Notes: generated by a model not told the origin, from the sequence alone. 64,000 nt of DNA from an uncultured Flavobacteriales bacterium (GCA_913020155.1 CAJWBA010000004.1:37683-101682), one strand, 5' to 3'; counted from the stretch's first letter, positions 55,442 to 64,000 are shown. Made by a program: numbers and translations.

Positions 55442-56797
55442 TTAAAATAATGTTGTTGGTTGAAAAAATGTTGGGAGTGGTTTCGGAACATTATCGTTAG
55501 TATCAACCTCATTTTGTGGATAAAGGAAACGTTGAGGATATTCTAGAGCAGCTGGACTACCTGATTTGTTAGGAACACCTATCAAATTACTAGTTCTTCT
55601 TAAATCGTGGTATGAAACCAATTCACCTACTAAGGTAATGTATTTTTCCTCCATAATTTCCTCTAGCAAAGTAGCTCCCGACGAATTTGACAATGGAAAT
55701 CCAGTAGCATCAGAACCATAATCAATAGCTAACTGAGCTCTAACAGCATTTAAGTGCGTTAAGGCTGCAGCATCATTGCCCAACCTTTGTTCTACCTCTG
55801 CAAGAATGAGTTCATTCTCATAATAGGTTGCTATAGGAGCAGGTGAGGTCTGAGAAAATCTACCACCATCATTTGTATTAATCAAAGTACGGTAAGATGG
55901 ATCTCCTGGAGTACCATCAGCTAGGAAGTAACTATCATAGATTAAGTCTTTTTTTGGAGTAGCTAGTTTTCTCGGAGTATTTCCATCCAACAAATTTGCT
56001 AAATGTGAATCTGTAGCAACCAAGTAATCTTGTCTTTGGTCAATAACGAACTGATACATTAAGTTTCTGTTGTATTGAGCATTTCCATGTTGAGTTACTA
56101 AATCACTGGCTTTAGTTCGAATTCCAGCAGTTGCAAGTTGTTTTGCTTTAGGGTAGTCTGCAGATGCTAGAGCAAAACGAGCAGCTAGAGTGCGTCCAGC
56201 TTCAGCCCATGTTCCTCCAGATAATCTATTACCACCGTAACCAGCAGCTATAGTCGCACCTCCAACTTTAGCAATTCCTGCTTCAATAAGCGCAATTCCT
56301 CCATCTACAACTGAAGCTTGACTATCGTATGCAGGGTCAGGATATTCAACAGGATCTATAGCTTGTGTAAACGGTACATCACCATAAAGTAATGCCATGT
56401 CTGCATATAAAGTTCCTTGAAGAATTTGTGCAATTCCCTTAACCAAGTCTGATGAATCATCAGCATCAATAATTACTTGAGCGTTTGTTATACCATCAAC
56501 ATATGCATTATTCCACATATTATTATAGTTCGCTCGGTTTGGAGAGTATGTGTTCAATGTCAAATATTGACGGTCACCTCCACTCATCTGATTATTAAAA
56601 ACAGATGCGTAACGAGCGTTGTTACTTCCCATGTGTTGCATTAATGCAAGCTGTACCTGACCAATAAGAAGGTCAGCCGAAGCCTTTACGAATGCGTTAG
56701 GATCACTGTTTATGTCCTCTGTGTAATTTTCGCAACTAACTATTGTTAGCATGGCAAAAATCGGTAAAATTAATTTGTATATTTTCTTCATGTTCAT
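55442..56797 (-). CDS. SusD/RagB-type ligand-binding lipoprotein
   Basis: This 451-residue outer membrane lipoprotein works as the lid of a SusC transporter and binds the ligand at the cell surface. The signal peptide ends TIVSC with C22 lipidated. Then come YTEDINSDPNAF, typical of the SusD-like_2 group, and helical TPR-like regions (LVKGIAQILQGTLYADMALL, TIAARFALAS-like AARFALASADY). ELILAEVEQRLGNDAAAL follows, with a C-terminal EIMEEKYITLVGELVSYHDL. It is the second gene of a two-gene operon, 4 bp after susC. The ligand is not predictable by eye and no glycan-active enzyme lies nearby. Confidence 0.9.
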   Translation of the reverse strand: MNMKKIYKLILPIFAMLTIVSCENYTEDINSDPNAFVKASADLLIGQVQLALMQHMGSNNARYASVFNNQMSGGDRQYLTLNTYSPNRANYNNMWNNAYVDGITNAQVIIDADDSSDLVKGIAQILQGTLYADMALLYGDVPFTQAIDPVEYPDPAYDSQASVVDGGIALIEAGIAKVGGATIAAGYGGNRLSGGTWAEAGRTLAARFALASADYPKAKQLATAGIRTKASDLVTQHGNAQYNRNLMYQFVIDQRQDYLVATDSHLANLLDGNTPRKLATPKKDLIYDSYFLADGTPGDPSYRTLINTNDGGRFSQTSPAPIATYYENELILAEVEQRLGNDAAALTHLNAVRAQLAIDYGSDATGFPLSNSSGATLLEEIMEEKYITLVGELVSYHDLRRTSNLIGVPNKSGSPAALEYPQRFLYPQNEVDTNDNVPKPLPTFFQPTTLF

Positions 56798-56801
56798 TTA
56801 T

Positions 56802-59800
56802 TTAAAATCCAATTCTAAGTGTAGTCAGGAAAGATCGTGTTCCAGGGTTACTGAAATACTCTAAACCTCTACCTCTTGATGCTCCAGTTAAGTTATTCTC
56901 TGGGTCAAAGCCTTCAATGTCAGTCCATGTAAATAAGTTTCTTCCAGATACTGAAAGTACTAATGAATTAACTTTTATGCTCTCAAGAAGAGATTTGTCG
57001 AAGCTATAGCTAAGAGTAATTTCTCTTAGTTTAACCCAAGAACCATCCATTATAAAAGGCTCTCCAACATCTCCGAATCCACCACCATTGGTAGTCCACC
57101 ATTCAGAGTCAATTGCAACTGGCCCACCGCCAAAGTCTTCCAAATATCCACGGAAAGTAGCTCCAGCAGGTATTGGTGTTCCAGCACTGTTTGTTATTGT
57201 TGCACCAGTATTGTTAACTGTTTTTGCCCCAGTATTTGCATGAACTCCCATGTAGTGTAAAACACCATAAGTTCCATTCCATACGTCATTTCCTTGAGAT
57301 GTTTCAAACATAGCAGAAAAAGAAAAGTTCTTGTAGCTTGCATTTAATCCAAGACCAGCACGATAGTCTGGGTTAGGGTCTCCAATACCTACTTCTTTTT
57401 CAGAAGCTGCATTTGGGAATTTATTTGCATTAAGTACATATGCTGACGATTTGTCTCCTGGTACTACTCTTTCATATACCCCACTTCTAAGAACACCGTA
57501 AGGGTATCCTTCTGCAATTCCTGAAGAGGTAGAATTAAATCCATTAAGGGCGAAATAAGAACTGCCTGCTAAATCTGTCACAAGGTTTCTATTTCTAGTA
57601 AAGCTACCATTAACAGATACATTCAAGTCATCTGATCTAAGTAGATCAGCTTTGAAATCAATCTCAATACCTTTGTTGGTTATTGTGGCAGCATTTTGAA
57701 GTGAATTTGTAAATCCAGAAGATGGAGTAATTGGTAATGCCAAAATCACATCTTTAGTTTTGTTGTCATACCAAGTAAAGCCAAGAGATATTCGGCTATC
57801 AAACATACGCACATCAAAACCTGCTTCTATTTCACTTTTTCTTTCTTCTTTCAAATTTGGATTACCTGCAGTTGTACCCCGTGCAAATGGATTTCCGTAA
57901 AGATTACCAGCCAAATCATCTCCCCAACTACTTCCAGTTCCACCGGGACCATAGGTTGTTGAAGTTGCATAAGGATTAGCTTCAATTCCAACTTCACCAT
58001 AAGATACTCTTAACTTACCAAAGTTAAGGAAGTCAGCAGCAATTAGATCCGTAATTTTGTAACCAAGAGATGCACTTGGGTAGAAAATCACTCCCGCTCC
58101 TGGTAATGTAGAAACACGTTCTCCACGTCCAGTAAGTTCTACAAGAATGTTATCGTATAGCTCAAGGTTGATAAGACCATAGACACCACTTTTTCTAGTT
58201 AACGAGGTAAATCCACTTGGAGTAGAATTCAAACCAGTTGTGTTACCTGGATTAAAAAATATCTGATCAGGATTTGTAAAGTTAGCTTCAAAAGCACTTA
58301 ATCTTCTATAATTGTTTTCGATTTGTTGATAACCTACAACATAATTAATATTAATATCATCAGTTAATTTGTTATCACCTGTAATAAATAAGTTCAATTG
58401 AGAGTTTTTCTCGGTTATACGATCTTCATCCCAAGTTCCGTTGTTACCACTACCGGCAGATCCTGCAGGTTGATAATCAGTACGATTATCTTGGTAAAAG
58501 TCCATACTATAACGAGCAACAAGGTTTAAGAAACCTAATTTATAGTTTACCTCAGGAGCAAAAATAAAACGGTCAACTGTGTTTACATTTTGTTGTTGAT
58601 TGATTGTCCATAGAGGATTGTTATAGGTAGGCGCAGAATAGTTATATGATCCAGACGCATTATCAAAAGTTCTGTACGATCCAGTTGGTCTACGGTAACT
58701 TCTGTGAGAATTTGGAGTCTCAAAAGTGGCAGACCCAACAGTTCTAAAGTTTTTCCCTTGCCAGTCACGAATATCAAAATCAGGAGATGTTCTCAGGTAA
58801 CCTAGGTATAAACCATTTAGGTTAGATCCTGTCTGAACTCGATTGGATTCGATGTTTGTGTACGAAGATGAAATCTTGAACAACAAATTATCGTTAGCTT
58901 GAGTAGTGTTATTCAATTTCAAAGTCGTTCTCTTATAGTCAGAGTTCCCTTGAATGATACCACTTTGATCAAAGTTGGCGAAAGAAAGATATGTTCTAGA
59001 CTTTTCGTCTGTGTAAGCTAAGTTTACAGAATTTTCGTAAGTGTACCCGTTTCCAAATACAGCATCTCTGTTTGATTGGTTGTAGATAGTTTTGTTATTT
59101 TTTGTAACAATATCTCCAATTCTTCTTCCATCAGGGGTTTCGAAAACATTGGTGCTAAAATCGTAAGTATCAGCTCCACCGGAACGTAATGCAATTTCAT
59201 CTCCATAAGTAACGGAAGTAGATTGATTGTAAAATCCAACTCCAGGACTACCTGACCAAATACCGTCAAATCCTTGTCCCCAGACGTCTTGTTTAGCCCA
59301 TTCAGCATTAATTTCGTCAACAGAGATAGAAGACTTAACATTTACACTCCAACCTTTAGAGTCAGATGATCCACGTTTAGTTTCAATAACCAACACCCCA
59401 TTTGCAGCACCAGTTCCATAAATTGCAGCAGCAGAAGCTCCTTTAATTACTGTAACCGAAGCAATATCTTCGGGGTTAATGTCGTTTAATCGAGACTGTT
59501 GAACAACACCACCGGTTGTACCACCGATATTTGCATTAGAGATAATTGCACCATCTAATACAATAAGTGGAGAATTGTCTCCGTTGATTGTGTTTTGTCC
59601 ACGAAGCTGAATGTATGCTCCAGAGCCTGGATCTCCTGAATTACGGGTAATGTTAACCCCAGAAGTTTTTCCAGAAATTCCTTGAAGTAAACCTGATTCT
59701 CCAGAACGTTGCAGTTGATCAACTTCTACTTTAGTTGTAGAGGAAAGATCGTCGTCTTTTTTCTTTTCTAAACCTAAAGCAGTAAGTACAATTTCATCTA

Positions 59801-60092
59801 ATTCGTTATCTGCTGAGAGAGAAACGTCCATAGAATCGGATGATCCAACATTTTGCTCCGAAGTTTCGTAACCGATAAAGCTGAACTCTAGGACAGCTCC
59901 CTCAGTGACTTCAATGGAATAATTACCGTCAAAATCAGTACTAACACCGTTGTTGGTACCTTTTTCTACAACAGATGCTCCAGGAAGTGGGATTCCACTA
60001 TCATCTGAAACAACACCTGTTACTGTTTTTTGGGCCAGGGCAGTGAATGCAACAAGCATCAATGCCGAGGTCAATAGTAGTAGTTTTTTCAT
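56802..60092 (-). CDS. SusC/RagA-type TonB-dependent outer membrane transporter
   Basis: This 1096-residue transporter has a signal peptide (residues 1-21, ending TALAQ), a carboxypeptidase-regulatory-like domain (KTVTGVVSDDSGIPLPGASV through LEFSFIGYETSEQNVG, about 22-90), and a plug domain with SGVNITRNSGDPGSGAYIQL and ASVTVIKGASAAAIYGTGAA. A 22-strand barrel then ends in RSFLTTLRIGF. No TonB-box has been assigned by eye. It pairs with the SusD-like gene 4 bp downstream to import a ligand, typically an oligosaccharide or peptide, powered by TonB-ExbBD. Two direct repeats lie upstream of its start. Confidence 0.94.
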   Translation of the reverse strand: MKKLLLLTSALMLVAFTALAQKTVTGVVSDDSGIPLPGASVVEKGTNNGVSTDFDGNYSIEVTEGAVLEFSFIGYETSEQNVGSSDSMDVSLSADNELDEIVLTALGLEKKKDDDLSSTTKVEVDQLQRSGESGLLQGISGKTSGVNITRNSGDPGSGAYIQLRGQNTINGDNSPLIVLDGAIISNANIGGTTGGVVQQSRLNDINPEDIASVTVIKGASAAAIYGTGAANGVLVIETKRGSSDSKGWSVNVKSSISVDEINAEWAKQDVWGQGFDGIWSGSPGVGFYNQSTSVTYGDEIALRSGGADTYDFSTNVFETPDGRRIGDIVTKNNKTIYNQSNRDAVFGNGYTYENSVNLAYTDEKSRTYLSFANFDQSGIIQGNSDYKRTTLKLNNTTQANDNLLFKISSSYTNIESNRVQTGSNLNGLYLGYLRTSPDFDIRDWQGKNFRTVGSATFETPNSHRSYRRPTGSYRTFDNASGSYNYSAPTYNNPLWTINQQQNVNTVDRFIFAPEVNYKLGFLNLVARYSMDFYQDNRTDYQPAGSAGSGNNGTWDEDRITEKNSQLNLFITGDNKLTDDININYVVGYQQIENNYRRLSAFEANFTNPDQIFFNPGNTTGLNSTPSGFTSLTRKSGVYGLINLELYDNILVELTGRGERVSTLPGAGVIFYPSASLGYKITDLIAADFLNFGKLRVSYGEVGIEANPYATSTTYGPGGTGSSWGDDLAGNLYGNPFARGTTAGNPNLKEERKSEIEAGFDVRMFDSRISLGFTWYDNKTKDVILALPITPSSGFTNSLQNAATITNKGIEIDFKADLLRSDDLNVSVNGSFTRNRNLVTDLAGSSYFALNGFNSTSSGIAEGYPYGVLRSGVYERVVPGDKSSAYVLNANKFPNAASEKEVGIGDPNPDYRAGLGLNASYKNFSFSAMFETSQGNDVWNGTYGVLHYMGVHANTGAKTVNNTGATITNSAGTPIPAGATFRGYLEDFGGGPVAIDSEWWTTNGGGFGDVGEPFIMDGSWVKLREITLSYSFDKSLLESIKVNSLVLSVSGRNLFTWTDIEGFDPENNLTGASRGRGLEYFSNPGTRSFLTTLRIGF

Positions 60093-60523
60093 ATTAATAT
60101 ATAGTTAAAAATTTGTTAACGAAATTATAATATTAATTTAACATTACGTTAAAATTTGTTGAATTTTTTTTATTTGATTCTAATAATAGAATAAGTTGTG
60201 TAAAATATTAATAACAATTAACTGTAAATCAGTAATTTAAATTTCTTTAATTTGATCATAAACAGATTATTTTTAAAGGCTTGTAGGATATTTATTAACC
60301 AATCAAGTATCTTTGAGTGTACTTTGCTTTTATTATACTTCGTGATTACACAAACTACTCGCCAGGTAAAGTTATCGTCAAAACAGTCATTATTTTCGAT
60401 ATTTTTCTGTCAAATTAGCTTTCATAAACCAATGAAAGCTTTTTAAAAAAAATAAATCATAAGTAAATTCGAATTTAAAATATAGGAATCGAATACCGCA
60501 AGGACTTTTGAAGTAGATTAAGA
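60093..60523. other. AT-rich intergenic region upstream of susC
   Basis: This 431-bp stretch separates susC from the secreted hypothetical gene, both leftward. A 64-codon plus-strand ORF at 60252-60446 shows no family resemblance and is probably chance. No TAnnTTTG box was found on the minus strand near susC. The only structure noted is a pair of direct repeats at 60104-60120 and 60148-60163. Confidence 0.5.
60104..60163. repeat. Two imperfect direct repeats just upstream of susC
   Basis: GTTAAAAATTTGTTAAC at 60104-60120 and GTTAAAATTTGTTGAA at 60148-60163 differ by one indel and one or two substitutions. They begin 12 bp and 56 bp before the susC start codon. In so AT-rich a region chance cannot be ruled out; a regulator or 5' UTR role is a guess. 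Confidence 0.4.
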
Positions 60524-61228
60524 CTATTCTTCCAAGGTTTTGATCAATTCAATGAGTTTTTTCTCAGTTTTAATTTTTTTAAATTCTGCTTTTATTTTTT
60601 GCATTTTAGGATAATCTTCAGCAAGAATTAGGGGTATAATATTTTTTAATTTCATACTTATTTCACTGATTTTGTTATTATCACTTGACATAAAATATGT
60701 GCTAATATTACTAAAACGTGGTTGAATGTCAGCTTCTAGGGGGGTTTTAGCTTTTCTCCCTTCAGACAGTTTTTTTTTGTCTTGCCTAAAAAAACTGTAC
60801 CGTTGGCCTTCATAAAGGATTACTAAATAGCCTTCAATCTTCACACCCTTTTTTGTCGTGAAAGTTTTGTATTGATAGGTTTTACCGTCAAAACTTGCTC
60901 GAATATCTTTTGTATTAAGAAGAGCTTCATCTGAAGTAAGTTGTTTTTCACTTTGTCGAATTTCAATTTCATCATTGTAACCGTTGTAGCGAAGCCATAT
61001 TTGATTGTCACCCTCAATGTTTTGAATGGTTAAAACAGCGGCTTTAAAGCTATCGTTGAAATAGGGGCTCCCTTTTATTGTATTCAGGTCTAGGGAAGTA
61101 TTGTTCATTTTTTTAGCCATTATTCTAACGGTTTCAAAACTGATTGGGTTGTTAAGATTTATGCTATTTTGGCTTTTGGCAGAAGTACTAATTACAAAAA
61201 GGACAAGGGTAATATTTAAATATTTCAT
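60524..61228 (-). CDS. Secreted protein of unknown function
   Basis: This 234-residue protein has an N-terminal signal peptide (MKYLNITLVLFVISTSAKSQ) with an AKSQ-like cleavage site. The mature part has IKGSPYFNDSFKAAVLTIQN, WLRYNGYNDEIEIRQ and LVILYEGQRYSFFRQDKKK, suggesting beta structure, then a Lys-rich helical C-terminus (MQKIKAEFKKIKTEKKLIEL). I do not recognise a named family, though GSPYF-N-x-F proteins recur in flavobacteria. It is probably periplasmic or outer-membrane associated. It lies upstream of susC on the same strand but 431 bp away. Confidence 0.65.
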   Translation of the reverse strand: MKYLNITLVLFVISTSAKSQNSINLNNPISFETVRIMAKKMNNTSLDLNTIKGSPYFNDSFKAAVLTIQNIEGDNQIWLRYNGYNDEIEIRQSEKQLTSDEALLNTKDIRASFDGKTYQYKTFTTKKGVKIEGYLVILYEGQRYSFFRQDKKKLSEGRKAKTPLEADIQPRFSNISTYFMSSDNNKISEISMKLKNIIPLILAEDYPKMQKIKAEFKKIKTEKKLIELIKTLEE

Positions 61229-61503
61229 AATCTAAAGGTAGTAAAAATATAAGCTGATATTCACACCGAATTTTTAAAAAATAACACTTGATTAAAATAC
61301 TTTTAAAAAACAGGTTTTCTTAATGTACTCCTTTGTTATGTTAGGCTTAAAATTTAATTTATGGGAATCATTTTAAGTATTTTTTTCATTTTTTAACAAA
61401 TTATGTGGTAAAAATATTTAGACTTTAGTAATTTTGTTTAATAGTAATTCATTCACAACTTCACGATCTTCGTACCCAAAAGAATAACTATAAAATTATC
61501 ATT
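61229..61503. other. Divergent AT-rich intergenic region
   Basis: These 275 bp separate two divergent secreted-protein genes and must hold both promoters. Apart from the possible -7 box at 61429-61436 I see no ORF, RNA gene or clear repeat here. Confidence 0.5.
61429..61436 (+). promoter_or_regulatory. Possible -7 box of the zincin-like lipoprotein gene
   Basis: TAATTTTG matches TAnnTTTG. A partial -33 element TGTG (61404-61407) lies 21 bp upstream. The start codon is 67 bp downstream, so the leader would be fairly long. Confidence 0.35.
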
Positions 61504-62058
61504 ATGAAAAAACATTACCTGATCCTTTTAGTATTGTTGTCGGCTTGTTCGGCAGATCCAGTTGAACCCGAAGTTCCTGCTGAGGAGGTTGTGGAAGAAG
61601 AGGTAGTCGTTCTAGATTACGATAATGACCCTATTTATTCTAAAGGGAGACCGAATCTTTTGAATTCTTATTGGGGAATTTTCAAGGAGTCTGCCGCTCT
61701 GTATGGGATCGATCTTTCATACATCGAGGATGATGACGTCAATTTTGTTTCTACGGATTTACGAGATAATGTTGCTGGAAGAGCCGATGGTTCTTGTCGA
61801 GATTACGTGAGAATTTTAATTGACGAAACTACTTTTAGAAATCTCGATACAGGTGAGCAAATATTTTTGATTTATCACGAACTGGGTCATGATGTTTTCA
61901 ATGCATCTCATGACGGAGGAGGGCTTATGGCGCCCAACATTCGTTCGATTGAATACACTCTTTTTCAAACAGAGGTTAGCGATTTTTTCACAAAAGTTGA
62001 TTTTTTAGAATGGACTGATGAAGAATGCGAAATCATTAGAGGTTTAACGGATGGTTAA
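61504..62058 (+). CDS. Zincin-like lipoprotein (HExxH metallopeptidase candidate)
   Basis: This 184-residue lipoprotein has signal MKKHYLILLVLLSAC with C15 lipidated, then a short acidic linker (EVPAEEVVEEEVVV). The mature domain carries YHELGHDVFNASHDGGGLMA: H125, E126 and H129 form the HExxH zinc motif, H136 is a plausible third ligand seven residues after H129, and M142 could be a Met-turn. This resembles short flavobacterial lipoproteins with HELGH-x6-HD motifs. Peptidase activity and substrate are unproven. It is monocistronic, between divergent and long gene-free regions. Confidence 0.7.
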   Translation: MKKHYLILLVLLSACSADPVEPEVPAEEVVEEEVVVLDYDNDPIYSKGRPNLLNSYWGIFKESAALYGIDLSYIEDDDVNFVSTDLRDNVAGRADGSCRDYVRILIDETTFRNLDTGEQIFLIYHELGHDVFNASHDGGGLMAPNIRSIEYTLFQTEVSDFFTKVDFLEWTDEECEIIRGLTDG

Positions 62059-62139
62059 ATCAAAGTCTTATTTAGACTATTTATAGGTATTATTTATTTA
62101 ATAATTATAATTTAACGCTTGACTTTATCTGTATTGTAG

Positions 62140-62159
62140 CTTTAATTAATTAATTAAAG
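62140..62159. repeat. Perfect 20-bp palindrome
   Basis: CTTTAATTAATTAATTAAAG equals its own reverse complement. It lies 82 bp after the zincin-like gene and 329 bp before rpsL. It could be a protein-binding site or simply AT-rich low complexity (TTAA repeats). Confidence 0.6.
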
Positions 62160-62422
62160 AATGGTTTATCTAGATTTTTAATTTTGATGAACAATTTAGT
62201 TAGTTTATAGTCTTAATCAAGCGCTCAAAAGATTTGGCTTCTAAATCCAAACATTTTTCGCAATATATTTTGAGTAAAAACCCATTTTCAAAAACCATAA
62301 ATATTGGAGCCAAGTTTTGGTTTTTTTTAGACTTTGTTTAATTTTCTAAGAATTCAATACTGCTAACAAAAAGCTATTGTTAATAATTTAAAAAATAAGT
62401 AATGTATTTTAGGTGAAATCAG

Positions 62423-62453
62423 TTTGAATCCAAAAAAAAAAGTTTTACATTTG
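62423..62453 (+). promoter_or_regulatory. Predicted str operon promoter (rpsL-rpsG-fusA)
   Basis: TTTG at 62423-62426 and TACATTTG at 62446-62453 are exactly 19 bp apart, an ideal match to the Bacteroidota TTTG-N19-TAnnTTTG promoter. An A-tract lies in the spacer, and the rpsL ATG is 35 bp downstream. It is the best promoter match in the window. Confidence 0.85.
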
Positions 62454-62488
62454 CAGCCCTTTAAAAGGGAAAAAATTTAAAATTTTAT

Positions 62489-62863
62489 ATGCCAACTATT
62501 GCACAATTAGTACGAAAAGGAAGAGTCACTATTACCAAGAAGAGTAAATCGGCTGCTTTGGATTCGTGTCCACAAAGGAGAGGAGTATGTACACGTGTTT
62601 ACACAACTACCCCGAAAAAACCGAACTCAGCGATGCGTAAAGTAGCGCGTGTTCGATTGACAAACGGAAAGGAAGTCAATGCATACATCCCCGGAGAAGG
62701 ACACAACCTCCAAGAGCACTCGATAGTATTGGTACGTGGCGGAAGAGTTAAAGATTTACCAGGGGTACGTTACCACATCGTAAGAGGAGCACTCGATACA
62801 GCCGGAGTAGAAGGCCGTCTTCAGAGAAGATCTAAATACGGAGCTAAACGACCTAAGAAGTAA
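62489..62863 (+). CDS. rpsL: 30S ribosomal protein S12
   Basis: S12 sits at the decoding centre and controls accuracy. The 124-residue protein is of standard length with [11 protein letters not shown] at the start, then [20 protein letters not shown] with the lysine that is changed in streptomycin-resistant mutants, here the wild-type Lys. [32 protein letters not shown] and a basic end ([12 protein letters not shown]) follow. It is the first gene of the str operon. Confidence 0.97.
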   Translation: MPTIAQLVRKGRVTITKKSKSAALDSCPQRRGVCTRVYTTTPKKPNSAMRKVARVRLTNGKEVNAYIPGEGHNLQEHSIVLVRGGRVKDLPGVRYHIVRGALDTAGVEGRLQRRSKYGAKRPKK

Positions 62864-62892
62864 AAAAAATATTATCTCTTTAAGCATTTATT

Positions 62893-63369
62893 ATGAGAAA
62901 AAGACAAGCCAAAAAACGCCCCCTGTTACCGGATCCAAAATTTAATGATCAACTAGTAACACGCTTTGTAAATATGATCATGTGGGACGGAAAAAAGTCA
63001 GTTGCTTTCCGAATTTTTTATGACGCTATGGCGATTGTAGAGGAACGTAACCAAGACGAAGAAAAAACAACATTAGAGATTTGGAAAGAAGCATTGTCCA
63101 ACGTTATGCCCCACGTAGAAGTACGTAGTCGTCGTGTTGGCGGGGCAACCTTTCAGATTCCGATGCAAATTCGTCCAGACCGAAAAGTATCCCTTGCAAT
63201 GAAGTGGATGATTTCTTATGCTCGAAAGCGTAACGAAAAAACCATGGCTTTGCGTTTAGCAAATGAAGTACTTGCAGCCTTTAAGGAAGAAGGTGCTGCT
63301 GTCAAAAAGCGTTTAGATACGCACAAAATGGCAGAAGCAAATAAGGCTTTTTCGCACTTTAGATTCTAA
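62893..63369 (+). CDS. rpsG: 30S ribosomal protein S7
   Basis: S7 nucleates assembly of the 30S head and contacts tRNA in the E site. The 158-residue protein begins [19 protein letters not shown], then has [40 protein letters not shown] and a C-terminal [20 protein letters not shown] and [25 protein letters not shown] end. It is 29 bp after rpsL and 30 bp before fusA. Confidence 0.97.
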   Translation: MRKRQAKKRPLLPDPKFNDQLVTRFVNMIMWDGKKSVAFRIFYDAMAIVEERNQDEEKTTLEIWKEALSNVMPHVEVRSRRVGGATFQIPMQIRPDRKVSLAMKWMISYARKRNEKTMALRLANEVLAAFKEEGAAVKKRLDTHKMAEANKAFSHFRF

Positions 63370-63399
63370 ACGTAAATAACAACTATTGATTTATTTATC

Positions 63400-64000
63400 A
63401 TGGCAAGAGATTTAAAATTTACAAGAAACATTGGGATTGCAGCGCATATTGATGCGGGTAAAACCACCACTACTGAACGTGTGTTATTTTACACTGGAGT
63501 AAGTCATAAAATAGGAGAAGTTCACGACGGTGCAGCAACAATGGACTGGATGGAGCAAGAGCAAGAGCGTGGGATTACCATTACCTCTGCTGCTACAACC
63601 TGTACATGGAATTTCCCAACCGAACAAGGCGAATCCCTTGACGAGACAAAACCTTACCACTTCAACATTATTGATACTCCCGGCCACGTTGATTTTACCG
63701 TGGAAGTAAACCGATCACTTCGTGTACTCGATGGATTGGTATTTTTGTTTTCAGCAGTTGACGGTGTTGAGCCGCAATCTGAAACCAACTGGAGGTTAGC
63801 CGACAATTACAAAGTACCTCGTATTGGGTTTGTAAACAAAATGGACCGCCAAGGATCAAATTTCATTGGCGTGTGCAAGCAAGTAAAAGATATGTTAAAG
63901 TCAAATGCAGTTCCAATTGTATTGAACATTGGAGATGAAGAAGATTTTAAAGGTATCGTTGACTTAGTTAAAAACCGTGCGATCGTTTGGCATGAGGATA
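63400..64000 (+). CDS. fusA: Elongation factor G, N-terminal part (runs off the window)
   Basis: The ATG at 63400 opens a frame that stays open to the right edge (about 200 residues). It has the G1 loop [21 protein letters not shown]2-region [15 protein letters not shown]3 [20 protein letters not shown] and G4 [12 protein letters not shown], all typical of EF-G. EF-G moves tRNA and mRNA through the ribosome. The str operon position supports fusA over a paralogue. The C-terminal domains are not visible. Confidence 0.96.
   Translation, partial: MARDLKFTRNIGIAAHIDAGKTTTTERVLFYTGVSHKIGEVHDGAATMDWMEQEQERGITITSAATTCTWNFPTEQGESLDETKPYHFNIIDTPGHVDFTVEVNRSLRVLDGLVFLFSAVDGVEPQSETNWRLADNYKVPRIGFVNKMDRQGSNFIGVCKQVKDMLKSNAVPIVLNIGDEEDFKGIVDLVKNRAIVWHED

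Larger units (their letters stand above)
62059..62488. other. Gene-free region before the str operon
   Basis: These 430 bp are AT-rich. They contain a 20-bp perfect palindrome at 62140-62159 and the str operon promoter at 62423-62453. No ORF of note, tRNA or clear terminator was found for the upstream lipoprotein gene. Confidence 0.6.

Noticed and set aside
59024..59341. 105-residue ORF on the same strand as susC, in another frame
   Set aside because: Lies wholly inside the susC barrel/plug coding sequence; a shadow frame.
60252..60446. 64-residue plus-strand ORF upstream of susC
   Set aside because: Begins without a family-like start, is rich in Leu/Ile/Phe from AT-rich sequence, and has no recognisable motif. 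Treated as chance.
62310..62335. Possible small terminator hairpin (CCAA-GTT-TTGG then T-run)
   Set aside because: The stem has only 4-5 bp and low GC; too weak to call.

Overview
The window is about 35% GC by eye and looks like the core chromosome of a marine-type flavobacterium (Bacteroidota, Flavobacteriia). The evidence is gldB and gldC gliding genes, a PorT-like type IX secretion protein, a SusC/SusD pair, a TamL-type Omp85 lipoprotein, a short 287-residue primary sigma factor, TAnnTTTG promoter boxes, and DnaG and AccD proteins that lack their zinc cysteines. Gene packing is tight, often with 1-20 bp overlaps. No insertion sequence, phage gene, integrase or CRISPR array was seen.

Layout. 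1-4000: tail of obgE, a TPR-like gene whose 3' end has decayed, mpl, a PaiB-like flavoprotein and a radC pseudogene. 3886-12717: a rightward run of a deacetylase-like protein, a YjjG-like HAD phosphatase, a MazG-like hydrolase, aroA, queA, rlmN, a polyprenyl diphosphate synthase and dnaG. 12736-16303: nadE, gldB-gldC, engB and an alpha/beta hydrolase. 16429-31844: the full dcw cluster mraZ-rsmH-ftsL-ftsI-murE-mraY-murD-ftsW-murG-murC-ftsQ-ftsA-ftsZ, preceded by three GTGG boxes at an exact 10-bp period that fit a MraZ operator. 31854-39115: yqeY, tRNA-Arg(TCG), a DUF1338 protein, a lipoprotein, nadA-nadB-nadC (leftward) and a TSP3-repeat OmpA protein. 39173-48089 (all leftward): tamL, fba, accD, rpsO, pnp, rpoD, rpe. 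48093-55332: a SpoU methyltransferase, porT, ubiE/menG, trkA-trkH, rarA, rlmB. 55442-62058 is the only clearly accessory stretch: susC-susD, a secreted hypothetical protein and a zincin-like lipoprotein. 62423-64000: the str operon promoter, rpsL, rpsG and the start of fusA.

How the genes work together. The dcw cluster makes lipid II from UDP-MurNAc (MurC, D, E, MraY, MurG) and the divisome (FtsL, I, W, Q, A, Z). mpl adds muropeptide recycling, and a DNPR motif in MurE predicts meso-DAP peptidoglycan. murF is absent here and must lie elsewhere. NadA, B and C with NadE cover most of NAD synthesis from aspartate. GldB, GldC and PorT point to gliding and type IX secretion. SusC/SusD import an unknown ligand without neighbouring enzymes.

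I found no wholly new system. The strongest unusual observations are the two decayed genes near the left end, the loss of all four zinc ligands in both DnaG and AccD, the MraZ operator array, and the orphan SusCD locus next to a HExxH lipoprotein.
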